The notes below the pieces were generated by a model. The model ran no database searches. It worked only from the letters and a program-made list of their open reading frames with translations, and was not told the origin of the DNA. Positions 52,795-63,185 of a stretch of DNA of 64,000 bases are shown piece by piece. Numbering within the stretch: the stretch's first letter is position 1; every line of letters starts with the position of its first letter. A program made the position numbers and the translations under genes. This stretch comes from Breviolum minutum Mf 1.05b.01 (Eukaryota > Sar > Dinophyceae > Suessiales > Symbiodiniaceae): the NCBI GenBank assembly GCA_000507305.1, contig DF239753.1:205494-269493 (forward strand). The letters are read 5' to 3'.

Positions 52795-53211
52795 ATGATT
52801 GCGAACGAGCCCAATCTCTGGCCAGCTTGTGCAATTTTCAGACATAATGCAGGAGGGGATGCTTGGCGAATGCGTGTCCAGAGATTGTGGGCCCAGATTC
52901 AGCCGATGGAAAAAAAGGGGTGGGAGCAGGTGCAAACGGGAAAGGAGAGGGCAGGCATTGTGCAGGGAAAAAAGATGGCAGCAAATCAGATCATTGAAGG
53001 TCAGGGATGTGCATTCACTGAGGTCAATGTTTTGCAGCCAGTTGTGTGCTTCAAGGTGCCCCACTCTTACTGTTGGATAGCGATGGAGGTTGAGCTGCTA
53101 GAAGTGCTTCAAGATGCTAGTCCAGCTCTGGTAGCTGCGTGGGAAGACAAGAACTTTCAGCAGGGTCTGAATTGCTGGAGAAGGAGCAGCCAGTTGCACC
53201 ACCATGGATGA
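52795..53211 (+). CDS. open frame of 138 codons, unknown
   Basis: The frame includes WEQVQTGKERAGIVQGKKMA and VELLEVLQDASPALVAAWED. The minus strand is open for 165 codons over much of the same region (53064 to 52567), so strand is undecided. No domain is recognised. Confidence 0.15.
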   Translation: MIANEPNLWPACAIFRHNAGGDAWRMRVQRLWAQIQPMEKKGWEQVQTGKERAGIVQGKKMAANQIIEGQGCAFTEVNVLQPVVCFKVPHSYCWIAMEVELLEVLQDASPALVAAWEDKNFQQGLNCWRRSSQLHHHG

Positions 53212-53650
53212 GCTGGACAATGGGTTGAGCAGTGGGTCTCAGCTTCAACCATGTCGGGCCTTCAGCTTCAAAGATCTCCTGGTATATGATCACAGGCTTT
53301 TCATTTTGGAAGCTTATTTGTATTCTGGTGGAAATTTCCACCATGGTGGGCAAGTTGGGCTTGGGCCTCCAAAACACATAGTGTCAATCTTTCATACCAA
53401 TCAAAGAATGTTGGAAATGGTTTCAAAGCACATGGTGCTGGCTTCAAAGCAGATGGTGCTGATTCCAATTGTCTTCACAGCACATGGGTGCTGATTGATT
53501 CCAGGAAAGCAAATAGAGCTATAGTCTGGGAGCTTCTCTGCACGGCGCACGTCAAAACATGGCTGCACCTTTTTGCTTGCGTTTGGTTGTGATTGAAATT
53601 GCCAATGGCAAATACAACATTGCATGGGTGGGATTCAACCATAAAAAAAA

Positions 53651-54133
53651 CTAATTGGTTTGCTTGCAACAAGACAAAGTGGCTCCAGGAGAACGCCTCC
53701 TCTTTCTGGCTGCTGCAACTTCTGAGATGCAGTGGGCAACGTTGCTGGCAAGTTCTTGGTCTTGGGTTTCTTGGCTGCCCACATCTCTGGTATCTTCCAA
53801 ACATTCTGGCTTTGGGTAAACCTCCACGCAGATGGCATAGTCAGTGGGTTGGTGGTTCACACTCAAGACCACTTGGGAATCCTCTGTGGGTTCTAGCTCC
53901 ACCACATCACCATCCACTTGGAGAAGGAACTTGGATGCCAGGGGTTTTGTTTTGTTTTGGCTTTGGGCGTGAAGGTGGGTGCTTGGCAGCTTGGTAATGA
54001 AATGCCTTTTGGTCAAAAAAGGAAACAAGTGTGATTGCAAAGCTGTCAAGCAGCTGAGAACACAAGGCAAAAAAGCATTTGGATTTGCAAAAACACGTTG
54101 GAGCAGTTTCCCAAATCTTCCATGCAGAAACAA
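53651..54133 (-). CDS. open frame with acidic region and basic patch
   Basis: On the minus strand 160 codons are open. The distal 100 look protein-like, with an acidic part, DGDVVELEPTEDSQVVLSV, then VEVYPKPECLEDTRDV, and a basic patch, AARKRRRSPG, that could be a nuclear localisation signal. A second minus frame over 53838 to 53635 is also open, which may indicate a frameshift. No family is recognised and the N-terminal third is unconvincing. Confidence 0.22.
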   Translation of the reverse strand: MFLHGRFGKLLQRVFANPNAFLPCVLSCLTALQSHLFPFLTKRHFITKLPSTHLHAQSQNKTKPLASKFLLQVDGDVVELEPTEDSQVVLSVNHQPTDYAICVEVYPKPECLEDTRDVGSQETQDQELASNVAHCISEVAAARKRRRSPGATLSCCKQTN

Positions 54134-54400
54134 GTGTAGAGACCTTCAAATTTGTATTTTTTTACTAAAATTTGACTATAGTTTTGTATTTTGTAGATAG
54201 GGAATATTATCCAAAAAATATAACTAGTTATGTTCGTTATGTTAGTTAGCGAAATATTGCAGCAAAGTTAATTAATTCTTACTACTTACATAACATTTAA
54301 AACTCTTTAACACATAGTTAACACATAGTTAACAGCTAGTTAGAACTAGGGAGTGATTAACATAACTTACAGTACATAACTAGTTTTAAGAAACCGGATC
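54130..54400. other. AT-rich spacer with TTAACACATAG repeats
   Basis: Strongly AT-rich compared with its flanks. TTAACACATAG, TTAACACATAG and TTAACAGCTAG occur in a row near 54308 to 54341, and AACTAGTTATG-like phrases recur. No element terminus is recognised. Confidence 0.6.
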
Positions 54401-54479
54401 CTTCAAGGGTATTACCACTCCGCAGCATCCTAAGGACCTCAAACCCAATTCAGCCTAAAAGTCACAACGTCCATCTGGC

Positions 54480-54728
54480 GTGTCATACGTTGAGGAAATG
54501 GTCAATGAAGCCATCCCTCTGGCAGAGAAATTCAAAAAATACAAAAACTCGCCCAAATGCTGCCATTGCGGCGAAAAATCTCACGCTCAGGACAATTTGC
54601 TGACATCGTCCCAGTCGTTTGTGCGATCCTGCCTGCAACGTTCAATTTGCATGGGGTTTGCTTCATTGTGGTCTTGTTGGCAGAGGTGTGCTTGTTCCGT
54701 GTCTGTCCTGATCGTCCAACGCCTCTAA
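54480..54728 (+). CDS. fragment with zinc-knuckle-like motif
   Basis: The frame includes VEEMVNEAIPLAEKFKKYK and then KCCHCGEKSHAQDN. This fits the spacing of a CCHC zinc knuckle (C-x2-C-x4-H), found in retroelement Gag and RNA-binding proteins, but the final cysteine position is Leu. There is no ATG at the start, an in-frame stop lies just upstream, and another frame takes over downstream (54557 to 54958). It reads as a possible decayed fragment, not an intact gene. Confidence 0.2.
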   Translation: MSYVEEMVNEAIPLAEKFKKYKNSPKCCHCGEKSHAQDNLLTSSQSFVRSCLQRSICMGFASLWSCWQRCACSVSVLIVQRL

Positions 54729-54958
54729 CCTTGGAGAACCCCTTCGCCACACTACGAGGGCAACCTTCCAGCTTTCAAGATGCCGTGCAGCATACAGTCG
54801 GTAAACAAAATGAATTGACCACTGAGGCTGGGCGCATCATCCTGCGGGTGCTACACCAGAACCTTCGGACATCGCCAGATGCCTCCTGCTCGTCATTGCC
54901 TTCATGCAATCGTCTCGATTTGCTCATTGCATTGTGCGCAGAGTTTGGAGAGATATGA
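54557..54958 (+). CDS. open frame of 133 codons, unknown
   Basis: The frame includes TLENPFATLRGQPSSFQDAV and GRIILRVLHQNLRTSPDAS. It overlaps the zinc-knuckle fragment in another frame and ends at a TGA beside a new open frame. A frameshifted relic of one longer coding region is possible. No domain is recognised. Confidence 0.15.
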   Translation: MLPLRRKISRSGQFADIVPVVCAILPATFNLHGVCFIVVLLAEVCLFRVCPDRPTPLTLENPFATLRGQPSSFQDAVQHTVGKQNELTTEAGRIILRVLHQNLRTSPDASCSSLPSCNRLDLLIALCAEFGEI

Positions 54959-55071
54959 CGAGATCAGATGTCCTGGACCTTTTTGGAAGATTCAAAGAAG
55001 AAGAATCTGCATCCAGCACATCGATTCTTACCAGATAACTTCTTCAGCCGCCGTTTCAACGCGAAACAAGC

Positions 55072-55401
55072 TTGCAACATTACAACACGGATCTGCAGGG
55101 ATACACTTTGTCCGACGTGGTGGGTTCAGCCGCAACTTTTCTTTACAGCTTGGCGTTGCCTCAAACTTTCGGAGAAGCCTCACTTCTCGAGTTGCTAAGC
55201 AAAACCCGGTTCCGGAGGGGAATGAATTTGATGTTGCCACAGATCCTTCAACTGGAACTCATAAGTCAAGGTACCTTGGCTCCCTTGGCGTCCGGCACCT
55301 GGCGCCATAGTGGCCCATGTGGCCAGGCATGCATGGCTGAAGCTGTTGAACCCTTCTTGGACGATGTGGATGTGCATGAACTGTGTCGACTAGACACTTG
55401 A
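55072..55401 (+). CDS. open frame of 109 codons, unknown
   Basis: The frame includes DVVGSAATFLYSLALPQTFG and EASLLELLSKTRFRRGMNLM and ends VDVHELCRLDT. Another plus frame (54879 to 55310) overlaps it. No domain is recognised and there is no splice context. Confidence 0.16.
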   Translation: MQHYNTDLQGYTLSDVVGSAATFLYSLALPQTFGEASLLELLSKTRFRRGMNLMLPQILQLELISQGTLAPLASGTWRHSGPCGQACMAEAVEPFLDDVDVHELCRLDT

Positions 55402-55726
55402 CACTAGACTTTGAGATTCTAAGACAAACTTATCATTGCAGCGCCCCCCCGCATTTTCACAGAGTCATGTGCAGATTCTGGAAGCGACGCTTAGCATGAT
55501 TTTTCACGGAGTGGAAAATGTGGCGGGCAGAAGACATTGCATGTGTAGCTAAGTTATTTAGTTGATTGAAAGTTTTGACAGTTTGACGCTGAATTTTTGT
55601 AAAGTCAAAGTTGCAATCATGAGGTTCAATAGCATGTGGGGTTACCCCTTACCATTTCTTTTTTATATGTGGGAGGTTGGGTACCTTTTTGACAGCCTAA
55701 TTGGAAGTGGATATATACACTTGCGG

Positions 55727-55806
55727 TTACCCTCCCTGAAACTCACAAATCGCACCTGAATATTGATAGGTTGGGGAGACAATCCTTTCCTTTCTTGGAG
55801 GATCAC
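55727..55806. repeat. Family C element, 5' half
   Basis: TTACCCTCCCTGAAACTCAC and GCACCTGAATATTGATAGGT. The right half is replaced by the family K copy at 55841. Confidence 0.65.
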
Positions 55807-55840
55807 CGCGCTTAGTAAGTAGTTTTAGTAGCGCCATAAA

Positions 55841-55916
55841 AATGCCATTTGGAAGGGGTCCCGTAACCCCAGGAATTTGGGAGCAACAACGATCACCATG
55901 GTTATTAACCACGTAC
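55841..55916 (-). repeat. Family K repeat, reverse orientation
   Basis: ATGCCATTTGGAAGGGGTCC and CCATGGTTATTAACCACGTA are complements of the phrases at 6401 and 20669. Confidence 0.6.
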
Positions 55917-56754
55917 TGGAATGATCAACACCAAGCAATGTATCACCATTTTCAAACGCCCACCTATATAAGGTGTATATGGATACAGCTTATGGATACA
56001 GGAAAACCCACCTCCAAAAGAGCCGTAGAATAATATTTTTTCGGATTCCTCCGTTTGAAGTACCTGCAACTTTTGGTGAAATTTTCAGGGGGCACATCTG
56101 AAGTGGCACTGAGGCAGCTCCACACTATAGCGTGTCACGCTTATCGAATGAAGGTGATGGAGAAGCCGAACAGGCATGCACGGAAAACGGGTGCTTCTTG
56201 GGGAATGAAGTCGTAAAAACCTTCATATACCCATTCAGTAAGAGTTTTATAATTATTTTTATGTGTATATATATATATATGTTATGTTTGGCTAATCCGT
56301 AAGGACCTTGAGATTTTTTAAAGTTTCGTTGGGTTTCATTATTTCATGATCGCAAAATGGAAACAATACACATCTAGTGTTGGATTTTTCAGTTTTAAAT
56401 CAGGTATCCAGGTTTTGAAGTGTCTATAGTTTCAAACCTGCGGTCCGGAGACGCAATCATTTCACATAACAATTTCACGAATGAGAGTTTCCAAAGTCTA
56501 CTGTTGAGACAGGGATAGACCCAATTGGGGGGAGCGTGGTTTGTGTGTTGGGGTGTTGAAATTTCATCAGTTAATGCAGCTCTCTGCCCTGGTTGGCAGA
56601 TGCAAGAAGTCAGCGCAGAGGACTGTCAGATGTTTTTGTTAGAAATTTGACAGCGATCAAGTCGGTATAATTTTATGTAAAAAAAACACCTCAGATTGGT
56701 ATCCAAGTCTATGGCAGACCTCAGATAGTTTTCACATTTAGTTCTAGTGGTTGA

Positions 56755-56869
56755 TACTGTTGATGGAAGAAATCCTGCTAACCAATTGAGGTTGGTAGTT
56801 TATCCCATTATTACGAGGTTCTATACATCCCAGGTGGATGTTTGAGGGATTTCTGAACCATCAACAGTA
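56755..56869. repeat. Family B element, opposite orientation, type copy
   Basis: Family B: about 115 bases, ends TACTGTTGATGG and CCATCAACAGTA, TA at each side. This copy has TACTGTTGATGGAAGAAATC, GTTGAGGTTGGTAGTTTATC, CATCCCAGGTGGATGTTTGA and ATTTCTGAACCATCAACAGT. No coding capacity is present. TA duplication is shown by the nested copy at 25159. Confidence 0.93.
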
Positions 56870-57342
56870 TCATTGCATTCGAACTTGATGCCAGGTTTTT
56901 TGTTTTCATCCTCTCAAATTCTTCTGGACGGTTGCAATGCCATAAACCAGGGATTAGTGTGTGTTTGGATATCAGAATAGCCAGCTTCCTAAAAAGGAGA
57001 GTGATTTTGAAATGAATTGGCTTGCATTGAGTTGCTGCATTAAGGGCGATTAGTTCTTGACACTTCATGTCTTGCAAAGTTGAAGTTGTTTGATATAACT
57101 TAGGGCATGATCAAACCCAGTAACAGTGGGAAAATACTCACAACTATGTCACTGACGGCCCTCTATTCATCATTAATCTTCACAGAATCCACTGTTACAG
57201 TGTTTGGGCAAGACTTAGGCCCAAGATATAACTCCTTTTTATTTTTTGATTTACCACAAAGAAACTTCAACTAAGGATCAATGGGTGGTTTTTGGGGGCC
57301 CGGTGGGTTGGGGGATTCCTGGGGATCTTGAAGTACCCCTGG

Positions 57343-57425
57343 AATCCAAGGTTGCTCCCCCCAGCAGGAAAAAGCCGGCCTTAGAAGGGGATTACTAACC
57401 ATCCCTTAGTTGGTAAGGTACCTTT
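57343..57425. repeat. Family D/F-like fragment
   Basis: TTGCTCCCCCCAGCAGGAAA, AAGCCGGCCTTAGAAGGGG and TACTAACCATCCCTTAG resemble the centre of families D and F. Confidence 0.45.
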
Positions 57426-57779
57426 TAGTTGAACACTTTTCTAAGTTCTTCTATTTGCTTATATAAGATGCCCGCAACAAAGTAAAGATATCACATATCC
57501 TCCCAAATGGTGGTGAAACGTGGTGATTTTACCATGGTGCAAAATAACCAACAAAAAATCACCCTTAAACAAACACATGCAAGATTTTAAACCTTTCATT
57601 TCAATCTTTGGATCAAATCCTGCTTTGCCCCAGTCCTGTTCCAGCAACTATGTCTTGACTGGTTGCAGCTGCTCCTCAAGGATCTTCCTGGTTTTCCAGG
57701 GGAGGGCCGGCCTGGTGTTGTTGTTGTTGTTGTTTTTTTGAGAACTACACGACTTGGTTTCTACATGGGATTTTGTTCC

Positions 57780-57890
57780 TACGCCTTCAAACATTGACAT
57801 GCAACACAAGAATAGAGGTTTGGTTCAGACGATTTTTGTTTTCAATTTGGCGGATTTTTAGCTTATCATGTTAATTTTCAGGGATGGATG
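57780..57890. repeat. Family C element, diverged
   Basis: TACGCCTTCAAACATTGACA at the left and ATGTTAATTTTCAGGGATGG at the right. The interior TTTGGTTCAGACGATTTTTG is loosely conserved. Confidence 0.6.
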
Positions 57891-57945
57891 GTAATCAATT
57901 GATTCAGAGAAAGATATCAGTTGTTGAGAAGCACCTTTTTGTTTT

Positions 57946-58034
57946 GTTTTGAAATATTTTTTTTCATCCCTACTTGGGGAAATGATCCAGTTTGACGAGC
58001 AGATTTTTCAAATGGGTTGGTTCAACCACCAACT
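57946..58034. repeat. Family A element
   Basis: The left terminus is decayed. Core CATCCCTACTTGGGGAAATG and right GGTTCAACCACCAACTCG are clear. Confidence 0.8.
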
Positions 58035-58039
58035 CGGAA

Positions 58040-59455
58040 ACAATTAAAGCTAAGATTTGGTGATGGAGCCTACCATGAATTCACACATCGTGATGCTGGT
58101 GCTCCGAGTTCTTGAGTGTTTATGATGCTTTAGGGCTCAATATCAGGAGATACCGGAGAAGAGAAAAGATTCCTCCACTAAATATTTCTGTTTCAACGCG
58201 GAGGATGTCATGTTCTCATTTATTTGTGAGTCAGTTCTGATGAAGATGTGTATGAAATAAAAAAAACGTGCCTCATCTATCATCTCTTTCCACCCTGTCG
58301 CTAGGAGTGGACAGCGGTGCTATGCCTACCCGAAAGATAAGAGCACATGCAGGGGCGTTGGCATTGATGGGTCCCGTGGCTGACATGTTTGAAGAAAAGT
58401 TGCCTGAGCTTACCAGCCCTTGAGGAAGCAAAGAGGGCTGGTTGAAAAGTTCTTATACTTCCCGGTCAAAAGCTAAGAATCGCAGATTTCAAAAGTTGAT
58501 GGAAGTCAAATGAGGCAGTGAACACACAGATCTAATCCGGACATGCTGTATCATCCAATGTAGTCTAGTATGATCTAGTCTAGTAGCCTAGTATGGTTGA
58601 TTATTAGTATTGACTAGCAACTTTTACTGTTGGCCGTGTTGGTGGTGGTGTTGAGTCGCACAGTCCCACCGGCTCAAAAAGCAGGACAGAATTCTATTGC
58701 AAAATTTGCCTGAGACCTGCAATGGTGGGTTCAACCTGATTTCTGAAGGGTGTTTAACATGAGCTCAAGACAAACTAATTGTTTTTCATGTTTGCCGAAC
58801 CATTTTTGCATAAACAAATGTGTTCCTTATACTTTTGGTCTGTGTTGCACGTCCCCAGGGTGTGAATTTCATGACTTGTTTTTCTTCATTGAAGCGTGAG
58901 GTTGGTCCAAGTGCAGGCACATTGCTTGAGATCTCTAGCGATCTTGGATTCCACCATTGCTCCTCGGGTCCGGTGTATTGATACCTTGGAATCTACATAT
59001 CCCCAGGATTGATCGCAGGAATTCCCCAAGTTTTATAGCTTTGTTTGCATTGTTTGTCACGAGTTTTTTCGCATCCTGGGGCGGAAAAATAGATCCACAA
59101 ACGAAACCAAAAACCTGGTTGACTTCAAGTAATGTCCGAGTGACAGATTGATAGGTGTTTTTTTCTTTGAAAGGATCAATTCCTAGAGCAGTTCATGAGA
59201 AGCCTGTTGCGTACAGGAGGCACAATGTAAAGCCATACGCCGAGAATTTATGGGGCAAAAACCATGTAGAGTCCATTCCAGCCTGCTGAGCAAAGACATT
59301 GAGGGATGTATGGAAGATGATGTTCCAATTTTCCGGAGAGGATATGTTGTTTCCATGGAGTGTTGCTGGTTTCGAGCTTTGGTTGTAGCTGGAAACAAGA
59401 TAAGTACTAAGACTTTGGTGATGTTCACTGTGTTCACGGTTCGAGGTTCACCATA
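58040..59455. other. unannotated non-coding stretch
   Basis: The second-longest gap in the repeat cover, about 1.4 kb. Short frames occur, but none with acceptor and donor. Confidence 0.35.
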
Positions 59456-59559
59456 AATTAAATATATATATATATATTTGCATATATACACATACGTATA
59501 TGTTGGACAATCATTCCCTCCAAAAAAAACAAACAAGGAATCAATTCAAAATGAGAAGG

Positions 59560-59667
59560 TACACTCCCGAGAAAACGTAACATTTTGAACTCCAAAATTG
59601 GTGGTTTGTAGACGTTTCTCCTTTTCAAAGGTTCTTTTGGGGTTCTATGTGAGTTTTCGGGGGTGTA
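59560..59667. repeat. Family C element (GTTTCTCCTTTT subfamily)
   Basis: TACACTCCCGAGAAAACGTA and TATGTGAGTTTTCGGGGGTG then TA. The interior GGTGGTTTGTAGACGTTTCT matches 51190. Confidence 0.9.
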
Positions 59668-59952
59668 GATGTAGCAGCAAATGTTACTTTAAACATAAAT
59701 GAATGATAAGGGTTCAGGGTTCAACACTACGTGAACGTGTTCAGGCAATCGTATTTTTACGGAGTTTTTGTTCTAATAGCCTGACCATATTAAACCCACT
59801 TCATATGTGTTTGTTTTTTGAAAGGGCAAAGTAGAAATACCTATTCACGAACTCACTACACTCAACAATCATGTGGGATGAGGGATGATTTGATTGCAGT
59901 CAAAACCCGACTGCAAAGTACCATTGGTTTTTGGAGGCTGCTCATACTGTTT

Positions 59953-60042
59953 CCCATAGGATCCATGTATGGTATATTCACCTACATTTATCATAAAAAT
60001 CAACCAAATGTAGGAAAATATACCATACATGGATCCTCTGGG
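59953..60042. repeat. Family G element, type copy
   Basis: CCCATAGGATCCATGTATGG and CCATACATGGATCCTCTGGG are nearly perfect inverted ends that continue through TATATTCACCTACATTTA and AAATGTAGGAAAATATA, leaving a tiny loop. It would fold into an almost continuous stem. Confidence 0.92.
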
Positions 60043-60225
60043 TTTAGGGTTGAACAAACCATGAACTCAACTGAATATATGCACCACAAAAAACATTACA
60101 TCAAGGTCAACAACCTGACCTTAAACAACTGATCTGGAACAATCAACGGATCAAAAACAACAAAAGGACCACCTTTCGTTTGAGATTCGGTTGATGGGAT
60201 TCAGATATTCTGCGTTCACCAGTTT

Positions 60226-60328
60226 TAGGGAAAGGCAGTTGATAGGTAGTTTATCCCATGATTTACAGGGTTTTTTCATCACCATCCACACGGTGGTTGG
60301 CCTTGGGGTTTCTGAAGCACCAACAGTA
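60226..60328. repeat. Family B variant
   Basis: AGTTGATAGGTAGTTTATCC, CATCACCATCCACACGGTGG and GGTTTCTGAAGCACCAACAG then TA. The right terminus is recognisable and the left is lost. Confidence 0.6.
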
Positions 60329-60462
60329 GGTCAGTTATCTCAGCACGGTGTCGATGCTGAATCTCAGGTCACAGGTGTTGCATCTCAAGAGAGCATCGCA
60401 GCTTGCACTACGGATCTTGTAGGCGGCCAACAAAAATGCAAGTGAGCAATAAACAGGTACTG

Positions 60463-60631
60463 TACCCCTCGGAAATGTAACATGGATCACCAAAAAATGG
60501 CAATATGTGTAAGGGAATGACCTTTTCCAAAGCATCGACGACACACGCGAATCCACAGCAACCTACCCCTGCAACTTTGGCGGATTTCCAAAGCATCATT
60601 TTGGGTATCCATGTTAGTTTTCGGGGGTGTA
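60463..60631. repeat. Family C element with internal insertion
   Basis: TACCCCTCGGAAATGTAACA and ATGTTAGTTTTCGGGGGTGT then A. TTTCCAAAGCATC occurs twice inside, so about 60 bases have been duplicated or inserted. Confidence 0.8.
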
Positions 60632-60699
60632 GGGTTTTTTGCACCCTGAAACTATGGGTCCCCGTATACTTCAGAAATTTGGAGGTTGGTGATGTGATA

Positions 60700-60961
60700 A
60701 TGATGTATTGCCTGGGTGAGTTGAGGGTTACACCCCCGAAATTTAACAGCGAACCCTTGAAAAATGGATGGTTGGATGATCCTTTTTCTTTTGGGGCCCT
60801 GCCTATTTTTAGGGGCGAACTGTTCAATTTCCGGGGTGTATATAGGGGATCAAAAACTACCCAGTTAGATGGGGATTAATTGATAAACTATGATAAGGAT
60901 CCCCATCAAACAACCAGGATGACTCATGGAAAGTATCCAGCCAGGTTTTTGGAACGTGGCC
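60700..60961. repeat. Family E element interrupted by a family C copy
   Basis: Left TTGCCTGGGTGAGTTGAGGG then TTA. Right TATAGGGGATCAAAAACTAC, CATCAAACAACCAGGATGAC and GGAACGTGGCC. The join restores GGTTATATAGGGGAT as at 24039. The outer left terminus is lost. Confidence 0.78.
60729..60840. repeat. Family C element nested in family E
   Basis: TACACCCCCGAAATTTAACA and TTCAATTTCCGGGGTGTA, with inner GCGAACCCTTGAAAAATGG and GGGGCGAACTG. TA is present on both sides and fits a TA duplication. Confidence 0.9.
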
Positions 60962-61336
60962 AAAAAAGTGGGGTGGTATTTGGAACAGAACTGACGGCAC
61001 GAGATCGTGATGCTTAAATTGCAAAGTTGCAGGATTTATTTCAGGATATATGATTCATCCATATATCTGCTGTGTATTCAGGTTGTGGGTGGGATATCTA
61101 CTGTATCCAGCCAATATTATGTTACAGGATTCCAGGATCTACTAGATACAATCATAATCTTAATAGATGAATTTTGCCTTATCAATGGTGGGAAATGATG
61201 CATGGAAGATATTTTGAATGGAACAAGCCTACCAACATTCACTCCCCAACCGATTGAATGAATTGGGTTAGATAATTAAGGCCCTTATCAACCCATCCTC
61301 ATCATTGCATTGACATCATTCTGCAACAGTAAACCT

Positions 61337-61444
61337 GCGTAGTCGTTTCAAATATTGTTTATTTTCACCCCGAAACTTGGGGTTTCATGATCCAATTTGA
61401 CGGTTCGCAGATTTTGCAAATGGGTTGGTTCAACCAACAACTAG
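61337..61444. repeat. Family A element
   Basis: The left end is decayed (CGTAGTCGTTTCAAATATTG). Core TTTCATGATCCAATTTGACG and right GGTTCAACCAACAACTAG are clear. Confidence 0.85.
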
Positions 61445-61594
61445 AACCTCCTTGATTTTTGATCCCGGTATACCTTCTTTCATTCAAGCCCAACATGGCC
61501 CCGCGACGATGCGCAGGCTGCCATTGTAAGGGAAATGCTTGTCAAGGAGCTAGACCCATGGGTCAGATGAAGAATCAATGCATCTTGATGACGC

Positions 61595-61689
61595 ATACGG
61601 TTGATGGGTGGCTGAAATCCGTGGTAAATAATGAGATAAACTACCAATCCCTCAAACTGGTTAGCTGAATTTCTGAACCATCAACAGTA
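61595..61689. repeat. Family B element, short
   Basis: TACGGTTGATGGGTGGCTGA and AATTTCTGAACCATCAACAG then TA. About 20 bases of the left interior are deleted. Confidence 0.88.
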
Positions 61690-61699
61690 GTTTTTTTTC

Positions 61700-62260
61700 A
61701 ATGAGCATTGAACAATGGGTAAATTTGGGACCGGGATTCCTAAAACTATAACAACCCCTATAGCAAAGGGTACACTATACAATATTTAATGTACAATTCC
61801 CCAAACAATGAGCCAAACGCATTTTTCAAGTGCCAAGCAGGCTAAGCTAACTAAGCTTTTGTGCACATACTTGGTATGGAAATGTTTTGAAACCTCCGAA
61901 GCTTGGGGAAGGTGATTCACCAATATTTTCAGAAACGGTTGCGTTGAAATCCTCACCAAACCACAGCAAATTACTTAGTGAAAGGTATGGGTTGGTGGTT
62001 TGCAGTCCGATTTTTTGGATCTTTCCTTCGCCGGTTTTTTCGCGACTTGGGTTTTATTGATGTTGTAGCTTGGGCATCAGAAGCACCTAAGAAGGGAAGT
62101 GTGAAATTGTGTATTTTTTTCATTTTCCGTGTTTGAGTCGTCACTCTATTTATCTTCACTATCCATTGGCATGGTGACCTGAGGGTGGTTGTTTTTCCCT
62201 ATTCAGAGTGATGAGCAATGAAATGTTTGATCATCATGCTTATTGAGATAGCGTTGACTT
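61700..62260. other. unannotated non-coding stretch
   Basis: No element terminus or supported frame is recognised. Confidence 0.35.
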
Positions 62261-62267
62261 TCGAAGT

Positions 62268-62325
62268 CGTCATCATCATCGTCATCGCCGTCACCACAAA
62301 ATTATCATCCTCATCATCGTCATCG

Positions 62326-62359
<34 letters not shown>

Positions 62360-62406
62360 CATCATCATCATCATCATCATCATCGTCATCATAGTCATCA
62401 TCAGTA
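62268..62406 (+). repeat. ATC microsatellite, imperfect
   Basis: About 45 ATC or ATC-like units with G and C interruptions. On the minus strand it gives a poly-aspartate run inside a 141-codon frame, which is most simply a product of the repeat. Confidence 0.95.
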
Positions 62407-62828
62407 TCTTCCTTAACCAACTTTTTCCTTTTTTCCTCAACCAAATCATGAGTCTTCAACACCTCGCAGTGCAATCCTGCACATCCCGCTACCACAACTC
62501 TGGTGGATTCCCAGGCATCAACAGTAGAGGAACTCCAATCCATTAATGTCTTTTTTCTTTTCGGAATCATACACTCAAAGTATATACAAGGTAATTTTTT
62601 TCTTCTAAGTAAATGGGGTCTCAAACAGATACACTTGTTTTTTTTGTAAAATCGTTTTTTTCACAGTTTATGGACTAGAGATGATTTTGGCATTTTCCGA
62701 AAAAAGACAGATGAAACCAGTAACCAGACATATCTGGCTTCATTATGGTATGGCTGCTGAAGAAATCGCGGACCGAAGATGCTTTCAAGGCGTTTCTTTA
62801 TTGAAACCCCTTCAAATGGTACTCTAAG

Positions 62829-62982
62829 ATCATTGGAATTTAAGGTACTCCCCCCAAAAGCTATCCCCCCAGGAAATAAGGTCTTATTAAGGTCTTATTA
62901 AGACAACATGATGGCTAATAAGCTGTTAATAAGAGCTTATTTGCTGGGGGGTAGCTTTGGGAGGTACCTTAAATTCCCATGA
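62829..62982. repeat. Family F element
   Basis: TCATTGGAATTTAAGGTACT and AGGTACCTTAAATTCCCATG are inverted. The central AAGGTCTTATTAAGGTCTTA is a duplication not seen in 5786. Confidence 0.9.
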
Positions 62983-63185
62983 CAAGATGCAACGTTTTCA
63001 TTCAAAATGATCCGATGTTAGGTCATGCCAGCTTTTAGCTTAAATGGCATTTGGTACTGGTAGGAATATCATGCACGGACTCATGAATGTACATATGGAA
63101 GAACAAGAGAAAACGAACAAGACAAGTGAAACAATCCTTGAACCAAGATATCACCACTTGCTCTTTTGGTATCCCAAAATGTACA

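Larger units (their letters stand above)
51720..55720. other. repeat-free island of different composition
   Basis: About 4 kb contains no copy of families A to N, although they otherwise occur every few hundred bases. Long T and G runs are also scarce, and open frames on both strands are denser. It could be an inserted retroelement, a decayed gene, or a segment protected from insertion. No terminal repeat was found at either edge. Confidence 0.6.

Noticed and set aside
52567-53064. 165-codon minus-strand frame as a gene
   Set aside because: It is rich in Pro, Ser, Cys, His and Leu, as expected for the antisense of other sequence. It has no domain and overlaps a plausible plus frame.
62199-62624. 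Minus-strand protein with a poly-aspartate tract
   Set aside because: The acidic run is the complement of an ATC microsatellite. The flanking residues show no domain and no splice context.
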